Assembly (NCBI GenBank): GCA_016787525.1
Contig: JAEUUP010000042.1
Location: 62,001 to 126,000, forward strand
Length of the DNA: 64,000 nt
Source: Saprospiraceae bacterium
GTDB lineage: Bacteria > Bacteroidota > Bacteroidia > Chitinophagales > Saprospiraceae
Direction of reading: 5' to 3'
Shown: piece after piece, positions 42,638-52,184 of the stretch
How the letters are laid out: every line of letters begins with the position of its first letter
How positions within the stretch are numbered: the first letter of the stretch is position 1
Position numbers and translations under genes: made by a program
The notes under the pieces: generated by a model
Told to the model about the DNA's origin: nothing
Database searches by the model: none
Seen by the model: the letters and a program-made list of their open reading frames with translations, nothing else

Positions 42638-43591
42638 ATGTTTCAGTCAATTTGGGATGATGTCAAACGTGAATTTCAATATGGCAATATGGTCACTCGG
42701 ATTATATTGGTCAATATTGCGATTTGGATAATTGTGAATTTGGCTAAAATCTTCATGCACATTCCAACATCAAATACGGTTTTGTACGATGATTTTTTGC
42801 GCTTTTTCTCCATGTCACCTAATTTCAAATTTGTGTTGACACATCCGTGGGTGCCATTTACGTCTATTTTCCTGCACGAAGGATTTGGTCATATCCTTTG
42901 GAATATGCTCACTTTTTATTGGTTCGGACGCATTGTGGGCGACCTTTTGGGCAATCATCGTGTATTGCCTTTGTATATTTTGGGCGGACTTGTCGGTGGC
43001 GCGTTCTATTTTGTGGCAGCACAATTCCATTTATTAGGCTTGGGTTTGCCGAGTGAAATGGTATTAGGCGCATCGGCGGCAGTGATGGCGATGGTGGCTT
43101 GTGCGGCTTATATTGCACCTGATTATATATTCAATTTGTTACTTATCGGACCTGTTAAACTGAAATATATCGCTTTTGTCTTGTTTTTTCTGGATTTGAT
43201 AAGCATTGCCGATGGTTCAAACACAGGAGGGCATTTGGCACATTTGGGCGGAGCAGCTTTTGGTTTGTTCTATGCGGCACAATTGCGCGAAGGCATGGAT
43301 ATTGGCAAGCCCGTCAATCAGTTCCTTGATTTTTTCATGGGTTTATTCAATTCTCGCCCGAAGCCTAAATTCACACATCAAAAAGGTGGCAGACAACAAG
43401 CTTACACAGAGCAGAAAAAACGCACCCAAACCCAACAAACCACATCGAGCAGCAACCAAACTAAAAAAGAGGGTAATATTTCAGACGAACAAGCCCGTTT
43501 GGATGCTATTTTGGATAAAATCAAACAAAAGGGCTACGAAAGTTTGAGTCAAGAAGAAAAAGAATTCCTTTTCAAAGCCAGCCAAAAGTAA
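42638..43591 (+). CDS. Rhomboid-family intramembrane serine protease with cytoplasmic tail
   Basis: The 317-residue protein has the catalytic Ser in LGASAAVMAMVACAAY, His in GGHLAHLGGAAFG, and the membrane-entry motif HEGFGHILWNMLTFYWFG. After the membrane domain (~residue 230) it carries a charged, Gln/Lys-rich tail (YTEQKKRTQTQQTTSSSNQ) ending in a short helical segment, LDKIKQKGYESLSQEEKEFLFKASQK, seen in many Bacteroidota rhomboids. It lies in tandem with the 41938 rhomboid and directly before an endonuclease/exonuclease/phosphatase-like gene (8 bases), so these are probably co-transcribed. Confidence 0.92.
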   Translation: MFQSIWDDVKREFQYGNMVTRIILVNIAIWIIVNLAKIFMHIPTSNTVLYDDFLRFFSMSPNFKFVLTHPWVPFTSIFLHEGFGHILWNMLTFYWFGRIVGDLLGNHRVLPLYILGGLVGGAFYFVAAQFHLLGLGLPSEMVLGASAAVMAMVACAAYIAPDYIFNLLLIGPVKLKYIAFVLFFLDLISIADGSNTGGHLAHLGGAAFGLFYAAQLREGMDIGKPVNQFLDFFMGLFNSRPKPKFTHQKGGRQQAYTEQKKRTQTQQTTSSSNQTKKEGNISDEQARLDAILDKIKQKGYESLSQEEKEFLFKASQK

Positions 43592-43599
43592 TAAGAGGT

Positions 43600-44661
43600 A
43601 TGGTCAAATTCATAAGAAAGCTCAATCTGTGGGTCATTTTATTTACACTCCTCGCCTACATTGCGCCATATATCAGTCCAACGCAAATGTCTTTTTTGAT
43701 GTTTGTAGGTGTTGCTTTCCCGTGGCTTTTGGTTATCAATATCGTATTTTTCCTTTTGTGGGCATTGAGTCGCCTGCGCTATTGGTGGTATTCTGCTGTG
43801 GTCATTTTGCTCGGTTGGTCGCACATAACAAGTATTTTTGGCGTTCATTTTGGTGCAAATACTGAGGGGGCAGCAAATAGGCAGAAAATACGTGTACTGA
43901 GTTATAATATTTGTGGTGGCATCAGTCCCAACACCAAAAATAAAATTTTCGGACGATTAGCTTTGAGTCAATTTTTAGAAAAACAAAATGCCGATGTCCT
44001 TTGTGTTCAAGAGTTTGTGTTGCAATGGGGTGAACAATGGCACAAACAGATGTTGGACGATATTCCTTTTTTGAAAACTTACCCTTATTGGATTCGCTTG
44101 GAAGGCAATGATTTAGCGATTTTTTCTCGATTTCCTATTCAAAATGCAGGCACTTTGATTAATCGCAAAAAATCAAATGGCTGTACGTATGCCGATATTT
44201 TACTCAATGAACAAACCATTCGTTTCTATTCCGTTCAACTTCAATCCAATATCGTCAGCGATATTGCGGATGATTTAGTTAAAAAACAAGACATCATAGA
44301 CGATGATTCGTGGTTTTCAGTGGGGCGTATGTTGACCCGATTTCGGCGAGCAGGCATCGTTCGTGCAAAGGATTCGGAATTGTTGAAAAAACACATGAAC
44401 GAAAGTCCTTACCCCATTGTCGTTTGTGGCGATTTTAATGATATACCTGTTTCCTATACGTACAACGTTTTGGCTGAGGGTTTAACAGATAATTTCCAAC
44501 AAACAGGCAAAGGGTTCGGGACGACTTATGCTGGGCATATTCCAGCCCTACGGATTGACTATATTTTGATGAGTCCGAAATTGACTCCCCTCAGTTGTGC
44601 GATTTTGCGAGAGCCACATTCGGACCATTATCCTGTTGTAAGTGATATTTTGATAAACTAA
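43600..44661 (+). CDS. Endonuclease/exonuclease/phosphatase-family membrane protein
   Basis: Three hydrophobic N-terminal segments (LNLWVILFTLLAYIAPYI; FLMFVGVAFPWLLVINIVFFLLWALS; YWWYSAVVILLGWSHI) anchor an extracytoplasmic EEP-fold domain from about residue 100. The motifs are VLSYNICGG, VLCVQEFV, VVCGDFNDIP, RIDYILMSP and SDHYPVVSDI. Members hydrolyse phosphodiesters, lipids or nucleic acids, so the substrate is open. The gene follows the rhomboid by eight bases. A motif copy at 43860 (TEGA) lies at the membrane-catalytic junction, and a variant with AGTT is at 44587. Confidence 0.88.
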   Translation: MVKFIRKLNLWVILFTLLAYIAPYISPTQMSFLMFVGVAFPWLLVINIVFFLLWALSRLRYWWYSAVVILLGWSHITSIFGVHFGANTEGAANRQKIRVLSYNICGGISPNTKNKIFGRLALSQFLEKQNADVLCVQEFVLQWGEQWHKQMLDDIPFLKTYPYWIRLEGNDLAIFSRFPIQNAGTLINRKKSNGCTYADILLNEQTIRFYSVQLQSNIVSDIADDLVKKQDIIDDDSWFSVGRMLTRFRRAGIVRAKDSELLKKHMNESPYPIVVCGDFNDIPVSYTYNVLAEGLTDNFQQTGKGFGTTYAGHIPALRIDYILMSPKLTPLSCAILREPHSDHYPVVSDILIN

Positions 44662-44803
44662 ATCCTTCTTTTTTTGTCTTATTGCGCAGACATACAATTT
44701 TTTGAAGACAAAAACGTCGAATATATTGTTCAAAGAACGCCTACGGAGAAGGGCATTTCTTCATAAAAATATTTTACAATAAAACAATTATATTTTCAAT
44801 AAA

Positions 44804-45463
44804 ATGTTGGAAGTCAATAGTTTAACTAAGACATATCGGAGCGGTGGCAAAGAACTCACCGTCTTACACGAAGTGAGTTTTAATATTGGAGCAGGCGATT
44901 CTTTTGCCATAGTGGGACCGTCAGGGTCGGGCAAAACGACACTCTTAGGTTTGTGTGCGGGACTTGATAGAGCTTCCTCTGGCTCAGTGAAATTGAATGG
45001 TGTCGCACTCGACAACTTGAACGAGGACGAAAGGGCAGCTGTTCGCAATCAATATGTGGGGTTTGTTTTTCAGAATTTTCAACTCATTCCTACTTTAACC
45101 GCACTCGAAAACATCATGGTGCCACTTGAACTGAGGGGTGATAACAACGCTGAAAAAAAAGCGATGAATTTGCTGGAAAAAGTAGGTTTGGCAGACCGCT
45201 ACGACCACTATCCTTCACAACTTTCAGGCGGCGAGCAACAACGGATTGCGATTGCACGGGCTTTCTCAAACAGTCCAAAAATATTGTTTGCTGATGAGCC
45301 AACGGGCAATTTAGATGCTGATACCAAAGAAACGGTCGAGAATTTGCTTTTTGAACTCAACCGCGAGGCAGGAACGACCTTGGTTTTAGTCACCCACGAT
45401 TTGGATTTGGCTGCTAAGACCAATCATATTTTGAAGCTCAAAGGCGGCAAAGCCATAGCTTAG
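44804..45463 (+). CDS. ABC transporter ATP-binding protein (LolD/YbbA-like)
   Basis: The 219-residue ATPase has Walker [11 protein letters not shown]-loop [16 protein letters not shown], signature LSGGEQQR, Walker [13 protein letters not shown] and the H-loop THD. The LolD/MacB-type subfamily is suggested by NIMVPLEL and TGNLD. No permease is adjacent; the LolC/E-type permease at 20552 is a plausible partner. A one-base variant of the dispersed word (AACTGAGGGG) at 45129 encodes LRG. Confidence 0.93.
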   Translation: MLEVNSLTKTYRSGGKELTVLHEVSFNIGAGDSFAIVGPSGSGKTTLLGLCAGLDRASSGSVKLNGVALDNLNEDERAAVRNQYVGFVFQNFQLIPTLTALENIMVPLELRGDNNAEKKAMNLLEKVGLADRYDHYPSQLSGGEQQRIAIARAFSNSPKILFADEPTGNLDADTKETVENLLFELNREAGTTLVLVTHDLDLAAKTNHILKLKGGKAIA

Positions 45464-45598
45464 TTTTTTCAAAAAAGTTAAGAATTTTATAAAAAACAGA
45501 GAACAGAAGCTGATTTTTGAGGTTTTAGCATAAATTTGTCAGTGTGTTTTCTATTTTTTATTTGTTCAACTTTTTTAAAAATTGAAACGCTGTTCGCT

Positions 45599-46105
45599 AT
45601 GAAAAAAATTTGGCTTTATCTACTCTGCCTCAGCCTACCCCTCAGTATGGTAGCGCAAAAAGAAGGCAAAATCAGTATGGAAGTGTCAAGCGACACGATT
45701 GGGCTCAACAGCACACTTGAAGTGTCTATCACTGTTGAGAATACACAAATCAAACGATTCAATCCACCACAGTTCGATGGATTCAAAGTGCAGGGACCTT
45801 CGACATCCACCAGCATGAGCATCATCAACGGCAATGTGTCGCAAAGTGCCACTTACACCTACTACCTCACGCCGTTGGAGAAAGGGACGCTCAAATTGGG
45901 TGCTATCAATGTTCATACTGAGGGGGGCATTTTGACAACGGATGAAAAAGAAATTGTCGTTTTAGAAAATTTCGATCCAGAAGTCAAACCTAAAAAACGT
46001 CGTCAAAGCCTTTGGGACGAAGACCCGTTTTTCCGCCGTTCGACACCTCAACCGCCACGGACACTTGAAAAGTCGAAGAAAAAATATGAAACAGAAAAAC
46101 TTTAG
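45599..46105 (+). CDS. Short BatD-like (oxygen tolerance) exported protein
   Basis: ATG 45599 gives a signal peptide (IWLYLLCLSLPLSMVAQ); an earlier frame opening at 45536 is less likely. The mature protein starts with a BatD-type Ig-like domain (SSDTIGLNSTLEVSITVEN, PPQFDGFKVQGPSTSTSMSIING, YTYYLTPLEKGTLKLGAINV). It then ends in a Lys/Arg/Pro-rich tail (PKKRRQSLWDEDPFFRR). Full BatD proteins are about 500-600 residues with several such domains and a membrane segment, so this 168-residue form is a truncation or a minimal paralogue. Two motif copies lie in it, one in the signal peptide (45638) and one as HTEGGI (45916). Confidence 0.75.
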   Translation: MKKIWLYLLCLSLPLSMVAQKEGKISMEVSSDTIGLNSTLEVSITVENTQIKRFNPPQFDGFKVQGPSTSTSMSIINGNVSQSATYTYYLTPLEKGTLKLGAINVHTEGGILTTDEKEIVVLENFDPEVKPKKRRQSLWDEDPFFRRSTPQPPRTLEKSKKKYETEKL

Positions 46106-46113
46106 TCATATAT

Positions 46114-46148
46114 AAAAGTCGTCGAAATCACCCATTCGACGACTTTTT
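46114..46148 (+). terminator. Intrinsic terminator after the BatD-like gene
   Basis: AAAAGTCGTCGAA pairs with TTCGACGACTTTT around an 8-base loop, with an extra T. It starts nine bases after the stop. Confidence 0.85.
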
Positions 46149-46284
46149 AATTTTATGGAATGCAAAAACTTTTTTCAAAAACTGCTAACAAAAAACTACA
46201 TTTGCTCAGTTTTACACCTAAATATGAGTTTATCTCAGAAAAAGGGCTGTCTTTTAATTCAAATTTTTAAATCTAAAATTAGTA

Positions 46285-46890
46285 ATGAGAAAAATTTCGT
46301 TAGCCGCATTGGCACTAACAACAATCACTTTTTATAACTGTAAAAACAACTCAGCAACCCCCGCAGCATCTACCGATGTCACCAAAGATGCGACAGTTCC
46401 TGCCGCCACAAGTGGCACAATGGCAGCCGCTAAAATCGTTTTTGTCAATATTGATTCGTTGAAAGAAAAATATACCTACTTCAAGCAACAACAAGCTACT
46501 TTTGAGCAAAAAGAGCGCAGTTTGATGGCAGAATTGGACAAAAAAGCACAAAAATTCCAAGAAGAATACATCGCTTTGCAAGAAGAAGCGCAAAAGGGCA
46601 CTGTACCACCCGCTCAATTGCAACAAAAAGGTCAGGCTTTGCAAGCGCGGCAACAGGCTATCGTTGCCGAACGCGACAAAAAAGGCAAAGATTTGGTAGA
46701 GGAAACACAAAAGTTTAATGAGAATTTGCAGAAAAAACTCAACGAAGTGCTGGCAACACTGCAAAAACAGAAAGGATTTGACTATGCTGTGAGCCATTCA
46801 AAAGGCGGCGGAAGCCCGTTTCTTTATGTCAATGATGCTTTGGACATTACCAATGAAGTCGTTGCGATTTTGAATGCTGAGAAAAAATAG
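46285..46890 (+). CDS. OmpH/Skp-like lipoprotein chaperone
   Basis: The 201-residue protein has a lipoprotein signal with Cys at residue 19 (LALTTITFYNC) and a low-complexity Ala/Thr linker. A long coiled coil of ~130 residues follows (QQATFEQKERSLMAELDKKAQKFQEEYIALQEEAQKG onward), ending in a strand segment (YAVSHSKGGGSPFLYVNDALDITNEVVAILN). This is the Skp/OmpH family, which holds unfolded outer membrane proteins in the periplasm. The lipoprotein anchor is a difference from soluble Skp. No motif copy lies in it. Confidence 0.88.
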   Translation: MRKISLAALALTTITFYNCKNNSATPAASTDVTKDATVPAATSGTMAAAKIVFVNIDSLKEKYTYFKQQQATFEQKERSLMAELDKKAQKFQEEYIALQEEAQKGTVPPAQLQQKGQALQARQQAIVAERDKKGKDLVEETQKFNENLQKKLNEVLATLQKQKGFDYAVSHSKGGGSPFLYVNDALDITNEVVAILNAEKK

Positions 46891-46903
46891 AGATGGTATT
46901 ATA

Positions 46904-46936
46904 CAAGATGGAGAAGTTTCAAACTTCTCCATCTTG
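46904..46936. terminator. Perfect 16-bp hairpin after the OmpH-like gene
   Basis: CAAGATGGAGAAGTTT (46904-46919) and AAACTTCTCCATCTTG (46921-46936) are exact complements separated by one base. There is no T-tract, but the stem alone is strong. Confidence 0.7.
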
Positions 46937-46986
46937 CAAGACATGAAAGATTAGCTATAACCAAAACTTAACAACCAGCTTTACCT

Positions 46987-48627
46987 ATGAAAACTGAATT
47001 TACAATAGAAGGAAATTTTGTGGATATTCGCCAGCGAGCCATTTATCCTGCTCGTTTAGTGGTTGCGAATGGCAAGATTCGCAGTATCAGACGACTTTAT
47101 GCCTCAAAAACCCGTTATATTTTGCCTGGATTCATTGATGCGCATGTTCATATCGAAAGCTCGATGCTCGTTCCGACCGAATTTGCCAAAACTGCTGTTT
47201 TGCACGGAACGGTGGCAACCGTAAGCGACCCTCACGAAATTGCTAATGTTTTGGGTACTGAGGGGGTATGGTACATGATTGAAAACGGACGAAAATCACC
47301 CTTAAAATTCAATTTCGGCGCGCCATCTTGTGTACCAGCAACCAATTTTGAGACGGCTGGTGCAGAAGTAACAGATGAAGACATTGCTCATTTGTTGGCT
47401 TCGCCTGAAGTAAAATATTTGGCTGAAATGATGAACTGGCCGGGTGTCATTTTTGACGACCCCTCAGTACAACACAAATTAGACATTGCGCGTCGAGCTG
47501 GCAAACCTATTGATGGTCACGCTCCGGGTTTGATGGGCAAACAGGCGACAAAATATATCTCAAAAGGTATCACAACCGACCATGAATGTTATATGATTGA
47601 CGAAGCGCGTTTCAAATTGAAGCACGGTATGAAAGTTATTATCAGAGAAGGGTCGGCTGCGAGAAACTTTGACACACTTGCGCCGTTAATCAATAAATAC
47701 TACGACAGAATGATGTTCTGCTCGGACGATAAACACCCAGATGACCTAATCGAAGGTCATATCAATTTGCTGGTGCGCCGAGCCGTTGCAAGAGGTGCGG
47801 ATGTGTTTAAGGTTTTACAAATGGCTTGCATCAACCCTGTTGAGCATTATAATCTGGAGGTTGGAACGACTCAGGTAGGCGATTGGGCGGATTTGATAGT
47901 GGTTGATAATCTGACAGATTTTAATGTGATAAAAACCTATATCAATGGCGATTTGGTAGCAGAACGTGGGCGTGATTACATCAAAACAGAACCAGAGCGT
48001 ATTGTTAATAACTTTACAATTGGTGTAAAAAAAGCAAGTGATTTTGCTCTGCCACTGACAAAGCCAGATGTTAATGTCATAGAAGTGCTTGATAGACAGT
48101 TGATTACGAAAAAATTTGAAGGCAAAATCAATTTATCGAACGGTCAAGCGATCCCCTCAGTATCTGATGATATTTTGAAGATTGCTGTGGTCAATCGCTA
48201 TTTCGATGCGCCAGTTGCAACAGCACTTATCAAAGGATATGGTCTAAAAAAAGGGGCAATAGCTTCATCCGTAGCACATGATTCGCACAATATCATAGTG
48301 GTTGGTGTGAGCGATGAAGATATGTGTCAAGCGGTCAATGCTGTTATTGAAAGCAAAGGTGGTTTGTCGGCAACAGACGGTAATCGTACAGAAGTATTGC
48401 CATTACCGATTGCAGGTTTGATGTCAGACCAACCAACGGATATTGTCGCCGCTAAATATACAGAACTTGTCGCCATGGCACGTGACTTAGGCTCGACTTT
48501 GACTTCGCCATTTATGTCGCTGTCTTTCATGGCTTTGCTGGTTATTCCAAGTCTTAAATTGAGCGACAAAGGGCTTTTTGATGGTGAAAAGTTTGAATTT
48601 TGCCCTATTGAAAGAAGTGAATCTTAA
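46987..48627 (+). CDS. ade: Adenine deaminase
   Basis: This is an amidohydrolase-fold enzyme (Ade type, not adenosine-deaminase-like) that converts adenine to hypoxanthine. The metal motif is PGFIDAHVHIESSML, followed by VSDPHEIANVLG, IDGHAPG, TTDHECYMIDEARFKL and CSDDKHPDDL. The C-terminal Ade domain has ASSVAHDSHNIIVVGVSDEDMCQAV. The length of 546 residues is typical. It forms a single gene between hairpins and a DUF4350-type gene. Motif copies are at 47256 (TEGV), 47460 (DPSV) and 48153 (IPSV). Confidence 0.95.
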   Translation: MKTEFTIEGNFVDIRQRAIYPARLVVANGKIRSIRRLYASKTRYILPGFIDAHVHIESSMLVPTEFAKTAVLHGTVATVSDPHEIANVLGTEGVWYMIENGRKSPLKFNFGAPSCVPATNFETAGAEVTDEDIAHLLASPEVKYLAEMMNWPGVIFDDPSVQHKLDIARRAGKPIDGHAPGLMGKQATKYISKGITTDHECYMIDEARFKLKHGMKVIIREGSAARNFDTLAPLINKYYDRMMFCSDDKHPDDLIEGHINLLVRRAVARGADVFKVLQMACINPVEHYNLEVGTTQVGDWADLIVVDNLTDFNVIKTYINGDLVAERGRDYIKTEPERIVNNFTIGVKKASDFALPLTKPDVNVIEVLDRQLITKKFEGKINLSNGQAIPSVSDDILKIAVVNRYFDAPVATALIKGYGLKKGAIASSVAHDSHNIIVVGVSDEDMCQAVNAVIESKGGLSATDGNRTEVLPLPIAGLMSDQPTDIVAAKYTELVAMARDLGSTLTSPFMSLSFMALLVIPSLKLSDKGLFDGEKFEFCPIERSES

Positions 48628-48686
48628 TTTTATAGATAGAAAAACAGAGTTTTAGAACCCTAAACTGGTTTTTAAGTAATTGCAGT

Positions 48687-50003
48687 ATGAACCGTTATCT
48701 TGTTATTGGACTTGTGATTGTGACTATTCTGGGCTTGTTCTTTTGGTTGGGACAACGCAGCAAAAACCGTATCAATTGGCAAGAAACGTATGAAGAAAAA
48801 AGCAAAGAACCTTACGGTACGTTCATCATGCACGACATACTGAGGGGGTACTTGCCGACTGGAAAATTAGAAGATTTGAAAGAAAAAGTATCAAACGCAT
48901 TGCCAACCGAAGGAGAAGGTGTTACGACAGCGAACTACGTTTTCATCGGCGATGGTTTTTTTACGGATACTGCGGATTTGGACAAATTGATGCTGTTTGT
49001 TCACAATGGCGGTCGGGCTTTCATTTCGACAAATGCTGTACCTAATTATTTCCTCAAACGCATTTCTTATACCGTATGTGATACCGTTCATGGACAAGAG
49101 CCCGAAGATTTTTTTGAAGATTACCACAGTTTCAAATTCGATTATGGTGACACTGCTAAACTCAATTTCAAACATCCACAACTCTATGAAAATCATCCTT
49201 TTATAACGGATTATGTGATTCGCAATGAGCCTTATTCCTATCCTTGGTCGTATATTGACACGCTCGAATCTGCGTCTGTTCTACACGATTGTCCTGAGAA
49301 AACAAGCTCTATCGCTTTGATAGGCACTTTTGATCATACGAAAATCAATTTTATCAAAGTCAATTACGGCAAAGGAGCTGTTCTGCTGCACACAACGCCC
49401 TTAGTTTTCAGCAATATACAATTATTGGATTCCAGTCGTCTGCGCTACGCTGAAAAAGCGTTTTCTCACCTACAAAATGGTATAATCTATTGGGATACTA
49501 AAAGCCGTGTAGCACGAGATGTCATCAACCGCATGAACGGCAGCAATATCAAATTAGACAAAGACAGCCCCTTAAAATACGTTTTAGCACAGCCTTCACT
49601 GCGTTGGGCGTGGTTTTTATTCTTAGGTTTAGTTGCTGCGTATTTGATTTTTGTTGCCAAACGCCGCCAACGTATTATTCCTGTTTTAGAAGAAAAAACA
49701 AATACCTCGCTTCAATTTATCAAAACAATAGGTCTGATGTATTTTCGTCAAGACGAACAAGTGAGTATTTGCGACATGAAAATGAAGCAGTTCCAAACAT
49801 TTGTTCGTGAGCGTTACAAGTTGTTGTCACGCAATATGGATGATGAGTTTGTAAAAGCTTTAGCACTCAAATCAGGCATTTCGGATTCAGATGTGCGCGC
49901 TATCACCCTATACGAAAAGCGCATTCTACACAACGACATCACAGAAGATGTGATGATCGAATTCCATCACCTACTCAATCGCTTCTATAAAAACTGTAAA
50001 TAA
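48687..50003 (+). CDS. DUF4350-type membrane protein
   Basis: The 438-residue protein has an N-terminal membrane anchor (LVIGLVIVTILGLFFWLG) and a flavodoxin-like DUF4350 domain (PYGTFIMHDIL, NYVFIGDGFFTDTADLDKLMLFVHNGGRAFIST). A central membrane segment (RWAWFLFLGLVAAYLIFVAK, ~residue 307-326) precedes a cytoplasmic helical C-terminus (FVRERYKLLSRNMDDEFVKALALKSG). In other bacteria such proteins sit with RDD, MoxR/DUF58 or sporulation-like membrane clusters; here it stands alone between ade and a LacI regulator. Role unknown. A motif copy at 48838 encodes ILRGY. Confidence 0.8.
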   Translation: MNRYLVIGLVIVTILGLFFWLGQRSKNRINWQETYEEKSKEPYGTFIMHDILRGYLPTGKLEDLKEKVSNALPTEGEGVTTANYVFIGDGFFTDTADLDKLMLFVHNGGRAFISTNAVPNYFLKRISYTVCDTVHGQEPEDFFEDYHSFKFDYGDTAKLNFKHPQLYENHPFITDYVIRNEPYSYPWSYIDTLESASVLHDCPEKTSSIALIGTFDHTKINFIKVNYGKGAVLLHTTPLVFSNIQLLDSSRLRYAEKAFSHLQNGIIYWDTKSRVARDVINRMNGSNIKLDKDSPLKYVLAQPSLRWAWFLFLGLVAAYLIFVAKRRQRIIPVLEEKTNTSLQFIKTIGLMYFRQDEQVSICDMKMKQFQTFVRERYKLLSRNMDDEFVKALALKSGISDSDVRAITLYEKRILHNDITEDVMIEFHHLLNRFYKNCK

Positions 50004-50158
50004 TTTTCGTTGCATATCTTTTCATAAAAAATTCTATATACCTTTGTTCAATCGTTTGCACAATACCCAAAAACAAACTTTTTTAACTTTTCTGCAGTGA
50101 ATTGTGCGTAAGTAAACGATTTACACCCCTCAGTAAAAATTCACTAAAAACGGGATTC

Positions 50159-51193
50159 ATGTCAAAAAAAAGCGAACATTCAACCATACATGATATTGCT
50201 CAAGCCTTGGGCTTGACGGCATCATCCGTTTCGCGTGCTTTGAATGACAATCCGCGTATCAGCGAAGCCACTCGGCAAGCCGTCAAAGAGCAAGCCGAAA
50301 AGATGAACTATCGCCCCAATCTCGTTGCTGCGGGTCTGCGAACGGGCAAAACAGGTATTTTGGGTATTATCATTCCGTTGGCAAATCGCGCTTTTTTTGC
50401 ATCTATCATATCTGGGTTGGAAAGGGTAGCAAATCAATCAGGCTACAACGTAATGATTTGTCAAACAGGCGATAGCTATGAAGCTGAAAAGTCGGCCGTA
50501 GAAGCCCTGTTGCGTGCACGAGTTGAAGGTGTTGCCGTGTCTGTTTCTGCTAAAACGTTGGATTTCAAGCATTTTGACCGCATCAAACAAGCCAAAATCC
50601 CATTGATTTTGTTTGACCGCACTATGGATGAAATTGGGGCAAGTGAAGTGGTTATTGATGACCGTCTCGGTGCGATGCTTGCAACAGAACACCTCATAGA
50701 GCAGGGTTGTCGTCGCATTGCCCATTTTGCGGGTTTGCAACACATCAGTATTTACAAAAAAAGAACAAAAGGCTATCTGGATGCACTCGAAAAACATGGC
50801 TTGTCTTATGACGAAAACCTCGTGGTTTTTGGTGAAGTGAAAGAAGGTTCAGGCGATGCAGCAGTCAACACACTGTACGAGCGTGGCGTGTCCTTCGATG
50901 CAATTTTTTCATCGTCCGATTTTGCTGCTATTTGGGCGATGAAAAATTTACAAAAACGAGGCGTTCGCATTCCGGACGATGTTGCTATCATCGGCTTCGC
51001 CAACGAGCCTTTCACAGAACTCGTCACGCCCGCCCTTTCGACAGTCAATCAACTAGCAGATGATTTGGGTTCAGCAATAGCCAACTTGTTTTTGGAGGAA
51101 ATCAACGTCAAAAAGGAACAACGCAAACCTCAGAAGATTGTCTTAATGCCTGAAATCATTGTCAGAGAATCGTCGAAAAGAGTTATTAGATAG
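50159..51193 (+). CDS. LacI-family transcriptional regulator
   Basis: ATG 50159 yields an N-terminal LacI helix-turn-helix (STIHDIAQALGLTASSVSRALNDNPRISEATRQAVKEQAEKMNYRPN). A periplasmic-binding-protein-like effector domain follows (GILGIIIPLANRAFFASIISGLE, LILFDRTMDEIGASEVVIDDRLG, AIFSSSDFAAIWAMKNLQKRGVRIPDDVAIIGF). An upstream in-frame codon at 50102 is less likely because it would include the intergenic motif copy at 50126. It likely regulates the SDR oxidoreductase 98 bases downstream in response to a sugar or sugar acid. Confidence 0.94.
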   Translation: MSKKSEHSTIHDIAQALGLTASSVSRALNDNPRISEATRQAVKEQAEKMNYRPNLVAAGLRTGKTGILGIIIPLANRAFFASIISGLERVANQSGYNVMICQTGDSYEAEKSAVEALLRARVEGVAVSVSAKTLDFKHFDRIKQAKIPLILFDRTMDEIGASEVVIDDRLGAMLATEHLIEQGCRRIAHFAGLQHISIYKKRTKGYLDALEKHGLSYDENLVVFGEVKEGSGDAAVNTLYERGVSFDAIFSSSDFAAIWAMKNLQKRGVRIPDDVAIIGFANEPFTELVTPALSTVNQLADDLGSAIANLFLEEINVKKEQRKPQKIVLMPEIIVRESSKRVIR

Positions 51194-51291
51194 TAAGTTT
51201 AGTTATTTATTAATGACTAAACCAACCCCTCAGTATTTTAATAAAAAATTGAAAATCAGAACTTTAAACCAATTTTATAAAAATCTGAAAC

Positions 51292-52107
51292 ATGAATCAA
51301 ATGTTTTCATTGAAAGATAAAGTCATAGTCGTCACAGGCGGTACAGGCGTATTAGGAGCCAGTTTTGTCAATGCCATCATTGAAGCAGGCGGCAAAGTCG
51401 CTATCTTAAACACCAACGAGGAGAAGGGTCGTAAAGCCGTTGAAGCCATTACAGCCAAAGGCGGCGAGGCTATCGCCATAGCAGGCAGTGTGTTGGATGA
51501 GGAAAAAATGGCAGCTGCACGCGATACGATTTTGGCAAAATTTGGCAGAATAGATGGCTTGGTGAACGCTGCAGGTGGCAACGTGCCAGAAGGTATTTTG
51601 AAGCCCGAAAACGACGTGTTTACTTTTGACATGAATGGTATGCGAAAAGCGCTCGACCTCAATTTATGGGGAACATTGATTCCAACACAAGTTTTTGGTC
51701 CTGAAATCGCTAAAACGGGCAACGGAAGCATTGTTAATATTTCGTCAGTTGCGCCTAAACGGGCTATAACGCGCGTTTTGGGTTATAGCATGGGCAAAGC
51801 GGCGGTGGATATTTACACAAAATGGTTTGCTGTCGAAATGGCAAATCGTTATGGCGATTCGATTCGAATGAACTCCATCATGCCAGGTTTCTTTTTGACA
51901 GAGCAGAATCGTGCGCTTTTGACAAATCCTGACGGCTCATTGACGACACGCGGCGAAGCAATTATTCGTCAAACTCCTTTTAAACGATTTGGGCATCCTG
52001 ACGAATTGGTCGGTGCATTGATCTGGTTGTTGAGCGATGCCTCGAAATTCGTGACGGGTATGGATATTGGCGTTGATGGTGGTTTTACAATTAACAGTGG
52101 TGTTTAA
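51292..52107 (+). CDS. SDR-family oxidoreductase, D-mannonate oxidoreductase-like
   Basis: The 271-residue short-chain dehydrogenase has NAD-binding VVTGGTGVLGASF, the NAG motif as LVNAAGGN, catalytic Ser in SIVNISSVAPK, and Tyr-X3-Lys as YSMGKAA. The C-terminal VTGMDIGVDGGFTINSGV is typical. Overall it resembles the SDR fructuronate reductases used for glucuronate breakdown in Bacteroidota. A LacI regulator directly upstream supports a carbohydrate role. No uxuA (mannonate dehydratase) follows, so the exact substrate is inferred only. Confidence 0.85.
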   Translation: MNQMFSLKDKVIVVTGGTGVLGASFVNAIIEAGGKVAILNTNEEKGRKAVEAITAKGGEAIAIAGSVLDEEKMAAARDTILAKFGRIDGLVNAAGGNVPEGILKPENDVFTFDMNGMRKALDLNLWGTLIPTQVFGPEIAKTGNGSIVNISSVAPKRAITRVLGYSMGKAAVDIYTKWFAVEMANRYGDSIRMNSIMPGFFLTEQNRALLTNPDGSLTTRGEAIIRQTPFKRFGHPDELVGALIWLLSDASKFVTGMDIGVDGGFTINSGV

Positions 52108-52112
52108 GCATA

Positions 52113-52177
52113 AAAAGGGAAGTGAAAGATACCTCTCTCCGAAGGAGTCCTTTGACAGTATTTTCCACTTCCCTTTT
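52113..52177. terminator. Hairpin with REP-like insert after the SDR gene
   Basis: AAAAGGGAAGTG (52113-52124) pairs perfectly with CACTTCCCTTTT (52166-52177). The loop holds a smaller palindrome, CTCTCCGAAGGAGTCC (52135-52150). It lies between the convergent SDR and BlaR1-type genes. Confidence 0.75.
52135..52160. repeat. REP-like palindromic repeat, copy 1
   Basis: CTCTCCGAAGGAGTCC followed after three bases by GACAGTA. It matches a second copy at 54006-54030 inside the BlaR1-type gene with one substitution in the core. Confidence 0.55.
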
Positions 52178-52184
52178 CCTTTTT

